From positions 812,501-825,000 of the forward strand of contig JACVTC010000051.1 in NCBI GenBank assembly GCA_016946835.1: a stretch of DNA of 12,500 bases. Direction: 5' to 3'. Source of the DNA: Neocallimastix lanati (nom. inval.). Its lineage: Eukaryota; Neocallimastigomycota; Neocallimastigomycetes; Neocallimastigales; Neocallimastigaceae. The translations under genes and the position numbers were made by a program. Shown piece by piece: positions 8,493 through 12,500 of the stretch. The notes under the pieces were generated by a model, which had not been told where the DNA came from, did not search any database, and saw nothing but the letters and a program-made list of their open reading frames with translations. Within the stretch, counting starts at the first letter, position 1. The number at the start of each line of letters is the position of its first letter.

Positions 8493-8940
8493 AAATCTAA
8501 TTATTTTACAAAAATTAGATTTTCTAGAGTATGTGTATAATCTATACTATTTTTAAATTTTATCAAATACTAAATTTTAAGTTTGTATTCTAAATTATAT
8601 TCAAACTATAATTAACTTTTATTACTCTAAACATCAATAAACGTTTATATTATAGGTTTAATTATATTCAAGCTTTACTAATTATGGATTGGATACCTCA
8701 CTGGTTTTACACCATCTCTACAGTGGCTGCCTTTTAGGTCTTATGCCTACACAAACATACATATATACGGCTACTCTTTGGTTTTATACCAACTAAAACA
8801 ACAACTCATGACTTACCTCTTGGTTTTACGCTCTCTTATATAGACAACTCATGGCTTAACCTCTTTGGTTTTTATGTCCCTTTAAAGAATGACTACCTAT
8901 TTGGATTTACGTCATCTACACTAAAATATTAACTTGAATT
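8493..8940 (-). mobile_element. Truncated internal region of the copia-like element
   Basis: Sequence beyond the polypurine tract is markedly less A/T-extreme than its surroundings up to about 8940, then fades into A/T-rich DNA. I found no clear reverse transcriptase, integrase or RNase H reading frame on either strand, so only a 3' non-coding part or an internally deleted copy appears to remain. The upper boundary is a guess from base composition. Confidence 0.4.
8695..8917. repeat. Six degenerate repeats of a TACCTCTTTGGTTTTACGYCATC-like motif
   Basis: Related segments centre on TGGTTTTAC (8702), TAGGTCTTATGCC (8735), TGGTTTTATACC (8779), TGGTTTTACGCTC (8821), TGGTTTTTATGTCC (8867) and TGGATTTACGTCA (8902). 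Each is preceded by a CTCTTT-like or similar pyrimidine stretch, often after GACT or GGCT. Spacing is 33-46 bases. They lie within the internal remnant of the retroelement, beside the polypurine tract. Confidence 0.65.
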
Positions 8941-9084
8941 CTTATTAAATAATTCTAATTTTATATTATTATTCTTTAAGAGTAATTTAATTTTTCTTCT
9001 AAAATCTCAAATCTTTGTTTACATTTTAAAATAGTATGTTTTTCTTTTAGCAGATTATAAGATAATCATTAAAACAAATTATTT

Positions 9085-9167
9085 GGGAGTGTTGCATTTT
9101 GCTAAGTGGCGTATCATTAAAATGAAAAATTCACTAATACGCCACTTTAACGAAATGCAACACTCCC
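9085..9167. mobile_element. 83-bp foldback MITE (element III)
   Basis: Terminal inverted repeats of 30 and 31 bases occupy most of the element. The left arm (9085-9114) starts GGGAGTGTTGCATTT and ends AAGTGGCGTAT. The right arm (9137-9167) is its reverse complement with two substitutions and one extra base. Only about 22 bases separate the arms. Flanks AATTATTT and TATTATTT match at 7 of 8 positions, a possible target duplication in low-complexity DNA. It encodes nothing and would need a transposase from elsewhere. Its ends match those of elements I and II. Confidence 0.8.
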
Positions 9168-9292
9168 TATTATTTGTAATAAAAATATATTTATAATATT
9201 TATTTAATAATCATTATTAATAATATTTACTTATTTTTTTTTTTTTTTTTTTTTCAATATTTAAATAACATCAATAATAATAATATTTTATT

Positions 9293-9388
9293 TATATTCA
9301 TAATTTTCAATTGTTGAAATGCAACCTGGTGAAATTCAGTATTATAATAATACGCCATTTATATATTTTAATTATAATTATGAATATA
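9293..9388. repeat. Probable TIR-family relic framed by a 13-bp inverted repeat
   Basis: TATATTCATAATT (9293-9305) and AATTATGAATATA (9376-9388) are exact reverse complements. Between them lie GAAATGCAAC (9315-9324) and ATACGCCA (about 9350-9357), both pieces of the arm found at 9137-9167 but in reversed order. The family link is suggestive only. Confidence 0.4.
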
Positions 9389-9836
9389 TATATATATATT
9401 TAATTTCTAAAATTAATTCTTAATATTGATCATATTTAATTATATAGGTTTCTCTTTTTAAAATAATTATAAACACTATATTCATTTAAAAATTAAAATT
9501 TTCTTTATTTATTTATATGTATGCATTTTTATAAATTTTAATGTAAAATATAAATTCTCACTGATTAAGCCTTTTGATAATATGATAATTTTTATTTCAT
9601 TATAAATACTCATAAATTTTAGTAATTTAAATAAATGTAAAATTTTATAATAAATATATATTATAAAGTTTATATTAATTTTTAAATAAAAATATTTTTA
9701 AAAATCTGGAATTTATAATTTGTAATTATGTCAACTTGATTAATATATTTTATGATACAGTGTTACTAGTATTTAATTATTCTAAATTAAATGCTTTTTT
9801 ATATTTAATATTTGTGACTTATACATTAATTACACT
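9389..9836. other. A/T-rich spacer, nothing recognised
   Basis: A/T-rich DNA without protein-like reading frames, RNA genes or clear repeats beyond short TA runs (for example about 9383-9400). Confidence 0.6.
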
Positions 9837-9940
9837 GTGATGTATTTCAATGGATTTAAAACTTATTTTTTATATATTTCACCTATTACAACATTCTCCT
9901 TTACTTACAAATATGTATTAATAATATTATCCTATTTTAG

Positions 9941-10019
9941 TAGAGCCAATGTCTCTGAAGGAGAAGGTCATAATTTCTTTCAGACTGGAAATTCCAACCC
10001 TAATCCATATGGAAATGAG
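9941..10019 (+). pseudogene. Coding-like island: possible stray exon or gene relic
   Basis: About 80 bases are clearly richer in G and C than anything within a kilobase. They read, in one open frame, as roughly SRANVSEGEGHNFFQTG followed by NSNPNPYGNE, a composition typical of an extracellular or loop segment and unlike the Ile/Tyr/Phe-rich noise around it. A CTATTTTAG just upstream (ending 9940) looks like a splice acceptor. A GT at 10020-10021 could be a donor, though GTTCGT is weak. The surrounding frame opens with an ATG at 9837 and closes at 10034, but the flanks look non-coding. I do not recognise the protein. It may be one exon of a gene whose other exons are lost or too short to see, or a fragment carried by a transposon. 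Confidence 0.35.
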
Positions 10020-10534
10020 GTTCGTTGCATATGAATTTTTTTCTGAATTTATTTATATACTTTATTTTGAATATTATTTTCATTTCACGATATCATTTTA
10101 AATATTATTATTATTATTATGTTCTAATTAGACTAATAATATTTATTTTTTTATTAATTCAGTATTATTTTTGTAATATAAAAAATATTCATGTAATTAA
10201 TAAATGAATAAATAAATAAGAATTAAAGTTCCAAATAATTGCGGCTGTAAAAAAAAAAAATTGTGTATAACTACAATATTAATAGCCTTGATTTTTATTT
10301 GTTAAAATATCAAATTATAATGAAGATATACAATTTATTTTTTTTCTATTAAATTAATGTTTTTACATTTTTGGAGTTTTATTTTACTTGAGATAATTCT
10401 CTTTTATCAACTATTTTTTTTTTTTTTTATATCTTAGTTATTATTTATTTAATTAAATATTTATTTATTTACTTAATAATAATATTTATCTATTTAATAT
10501 TCATTTAATTCATTTATTTTATTTATTATAATTT

Positions 10535-10570
10535 AATACATTATTTTTGTTGTCTCAATAATGTATTGAG
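10535..10570. repeat. Overlapping inverted repeats (11 bp and 7 bp) sharing one arm
   Basis: AATACATTATT (10535-10545) pairs exactly with AATAATGTATT (10557-10567), while CTCAATA (10554-10560) pairs with TATTGAG (10564-10570). The two foldings are mutually exclusive. A further TACATT-GT-AATGTA palindrome follows at about 10575-10588. Confidence 0.55.
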
Positions 10571-10956
10571 TTTTTACATTGTAATGTAATTCTAAGTCTT
10601 TTCCTAAGAATATTAGTTTAAACAATATAACTTTATTTATTATATTTTATATTTTTTTATTTAATATAAAAATTAACTCGGAATTTTATTTTAAAATGGA
10701 AGCGTTTTTTTTTTTTATTAGGAAATTTATGATTAATAATAAATAATAATTAATAAAATATTTTATAAGTGTTTAGTTGTTGTTTATTTTAAGCTTTCTA
10801 TAATAAATTTTTACTTTTAGTATTATATCTAATATTTACTTTATATTTTGATATTCTTAAATTAATATTAAATAGTAATAATTAGTATTAATTTTTAGTT
10901 TAGAAACTTATTATTAATTATATAAGTAAATTCTTATATGAAAATATAGTTATAAC

Positions 10957-10959
10957 TTT

Positions 10960-10991
<32 letters not shown>
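10957..10991. repeat. T23 tract directly joined to A12 tract
   Basis: Twenty-three T then twelve A in immediate succession. The two tracts are complementary and could fold back. Such tracts also exclude nucleosomes. Length in the source genome may be unstable or mis-assembled. Confidence 0.8.
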
Positions 10992-10993
<2 letters not shown>

Positions 10994-11932
10994 ATAATCT
11001 AATGTCATTTTTGATGAAGAAAAAAGTTACTTCAAAGGTTTTTTTGAAGTTATTATCTTTTTATGTGATTAAAAAATAAATATACTTAATTTATAATTAT
11101 TAATTTATAATTTGTATGATATAAAAAATTAATAATGAACATAATAGATACAAAAAATAGAAATAAACATTAGAAGAATTTATATATATAACATAAACTT
11201 TTAAAGAATATAACTTTAAATATGTATTATATTTAATATAAATGTTTAACTTAAAGTATAATATAATATTTATATTTTATATTTTATATGATATATACAC
11301 ATTTCTCTTTACTTTATAATAATGTCCCCATCTTTTAATAGGATGAATAATCTTTAAATTAAAAAGGTTTTTGGTCAAATCTTATATCAATTAGACTACA
11401 AACTACTCCAATGACTTTTTTTTTTTTTTTTTTTTTTAAACAAAAATATAATAATTATTTATTTTCTTTTTAAATAATAATATAATATTTTTTTTAATTA
11501 GTTTTTTTTAAATAAAAAAAATATGATATTTTTTTATTTATTAACTCTAATACATAAAACTAATATTGAATTATATAATATAATACAATATAATATAAGT
11601 GTCACTTTTAAAAAAGGAAAATAATATAAATAATATATAAATAAGGAAAATATCTAAAACATTATTATTTTAAATTATATATTTAATGAAATTTATTAAT
11701 TAATTTTTTTTTTTTTTTTTTTTTTTTATGAACACAATTATATTTTATTCTGAGATTTTATATATTAAAATAGTAAAAAAATATATATATATATTTATAT
11801 ACAAAAAGAAAAAAAAAATGAAAAGAAAAATAAAAGAAAATGCGTAATTTAATAATAATATCAAACCTTATTCAATATATAAATAATAATAAAAAAAAAA
11901 GTAATATATAATTAAGTTAATATATTTTTTTT

Positions 11933-11979
11933 TTCCTTTTCCTTTTCCTTTTTCTTTTTTTTTTTTTTTTTTTTTTTTT
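11933..11979. repeat. Pyrimidine tract (CCTTTT)n followed by a long T run
   Basis: Three or four CCTTTT-like units are followed by an uninterrupted T stretch of more than 20 bases. It lies about 280-330 bases upstream of the secreted-protein start codon. Confidence 0.7.
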
Positions 11980-12135
11980 ATTTTCTTTTTATATATATTT
12001 TCTCATTTTGATTAATTAATAATTAATAAATTATTCATTGTACGAATTATTATTATTTATTTATTTATTTTTTTTGGATTATATTAATAATATATTATAT
12101 TAATAGTATACATTTATATAATAATTGAAAAAAAG

Positions 12136-12144
12136 TATATAAAG
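12136..12144 (+). promoter_or_regulatory. Possible TATA box of the secreted-protein gene
   Basis: TATATAAAG lies about 120 bases before the ATG at 12263, a plausible spacing for a short 5' leader. In DNA this rich in A/T, TATA-like strings are common, so this is only the best-looking candidate. Confidence 0.3.
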
Positions 12145-12262
12145 ATAAAAAAAGTACATTAGTTTATTTTGTACCATTTCCTATTTTATCAATTGATTAT
12201 TTTTTTTTTTAAAAAAAAAAAAAAATTAGATATATATTTTAGAAAATTTATTAAATAATAAA

Positions 12263-12500
12263 ATGAAGCCTACTCTTATTGCTAGTATTTTAAGTTTAGC
12301 TCTTGCTGCTTCTGGTAGAGTTTGTAAAGTTTCTTCACAATCTTCTTCTAACATTCCTTCTTCCTCTCCTTCCTCTCCTTCATCTACTGCTCCATTTATT
12401 AATCCAACTACCACTATATCCACTGTTCCATCTTCTACTACATCTTCCACTCCTTCCTATCCAAAAGGTACTGGAATTCAACTTGTTTCTAGTTGTAAAA
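12263..12500 (+). CDS. Secreted protein, N-terminal part (signal peptide plus Ser/Thr/Pro linker), cut by the right edge
   Basis: The 79 visible codons from the first ATG after an A/T-rich leader (AAATAATAAA before ATG) encode MKPTLIASILSLALAASG at the start. This is a charged residue followed by a hydrophobic core ending in small residues, so a secretory signal peptide with cleavage at about residues 16-18 is likely. Residues about 24-66 are dominated by Ser, Thr and Pro, the composition of O-glycosylated linkers or stalks. The region then turns to YPKGTGIQLVSSCK, which probably enters a folded, disulfide-bearing domain (Cys21 and Cys78 visible). The catalytic or binding domain lies beyond the window. 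A polysaccharide deacetylase (carbohydrate esterase 4) is one possibility, as a GxG...CK stretch can precede its TFDDGP motif, but that is a guess. C-richer codons contrast sharply with the spacer. Confidence 0.8.
   Translation, partial: MKPTLIASILSLALAASGRVCKVSSQSSSNIPSSSPSSPSSTAPFINPTTTISTVPSSTTSSTPSYPKGTGIQLVSSCK

Larger units (their letters stand above)
10020..12262. other. A/T-rich intergenic region, no gene seen
   Basis: About 2.2 kb of A/T-rich DNA with long T tracts (about 10413-10428, 10957-10979, 11418-11437, 11704-11727, 11957-11979) and short A/T repeats. No protein-like frame or RNA gene was found. The last 150 bases should carry the promoter of the gene starting at 12263. Confidence 0.65.

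Noticed and set aside
10025-10207. Plus-strand open frame of 60 codons, rich in Ile, Phe and Tyr
   Set aside because: Composition is that of random A/T-rich DNA with long Tyr/Ile runs from TAT/ATT repeats; no start context or protein-like signature.
12226-12450. Minus-strand open frame of 74 codons, rich in Glu, Gly and Val
   Set aside because: It is the antisense of the Ser/Thr/Pro-rich secreted-protein gene; its acidic composition is what complementing TCT/TCC codons gives.

Overview
The window looks like nuclear DNA from an extremely AT-rich eukaryote. The best fit is an anaerobic gut fungus (Neocallimastigomycota). The grounds are GT-AG introns, a gene with an asparagine homopolymer, intergenic DNA built almost wholly of A/T homopolymers and short A/T repeats, and a secreted protein with a signal peptide followed by a Ser/Thr/Pro-rich linker. 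This assignment is inferred from style. Another AT-rich lineage such as a dictyostelid is not excluded. The exons read through with the standard genetic code.

Layout. (1) Positions 1-3391, minus strand: the 5' part of a three-exon gene for a P1B-type (copper-transporting, CopA/ATP7-like) P-type ATPase. It runs off the left edge before the catalytic core. Its cytosolic N-terminus carries three diverged HMA-like regions, only one with a CxxC metal site, and its two introns are packed with complementary trinucleotide arrays. (2) Positions 3392-6265: about 2.9 kb of A/T-rich DNA with no gene I can support. (3) Positions 6266-9388: a block of mobile DNA. It holds two related, diverged non-autonomous TIR elements (I, 470 bp; II, 848 bp, swollen by an internal tandem array of about 75-bp units and flanked by a probable 9-bp duplication), a 736-bp LTR of a Ty1/copia-like retrotransposon with its polypurine tract and a short internal remnant, an 83-bp foldback MITE with the same terminal sequence as elements I and II, and a further relic. 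(4) Positions 9389-12262: more A/T-rich DNA. It contains one less AT-rich, coding-like island at about 9941-10019 that may be a stray exon, several inverted repeats and long A or T tracts. (5) Positions 12263-12500, plus strand: the start of a secreted-protein gene, cut by the right edge.

The two genes are divergently transcribed, about 8.9 kb apart, and nothing suggests they work together. The main points of interest are the related TIR-element family, with homologous long and short forms sharing the window with a minimal foldback copy, and the unusually eroded and inserted metal-binding region of the copper ATPase.
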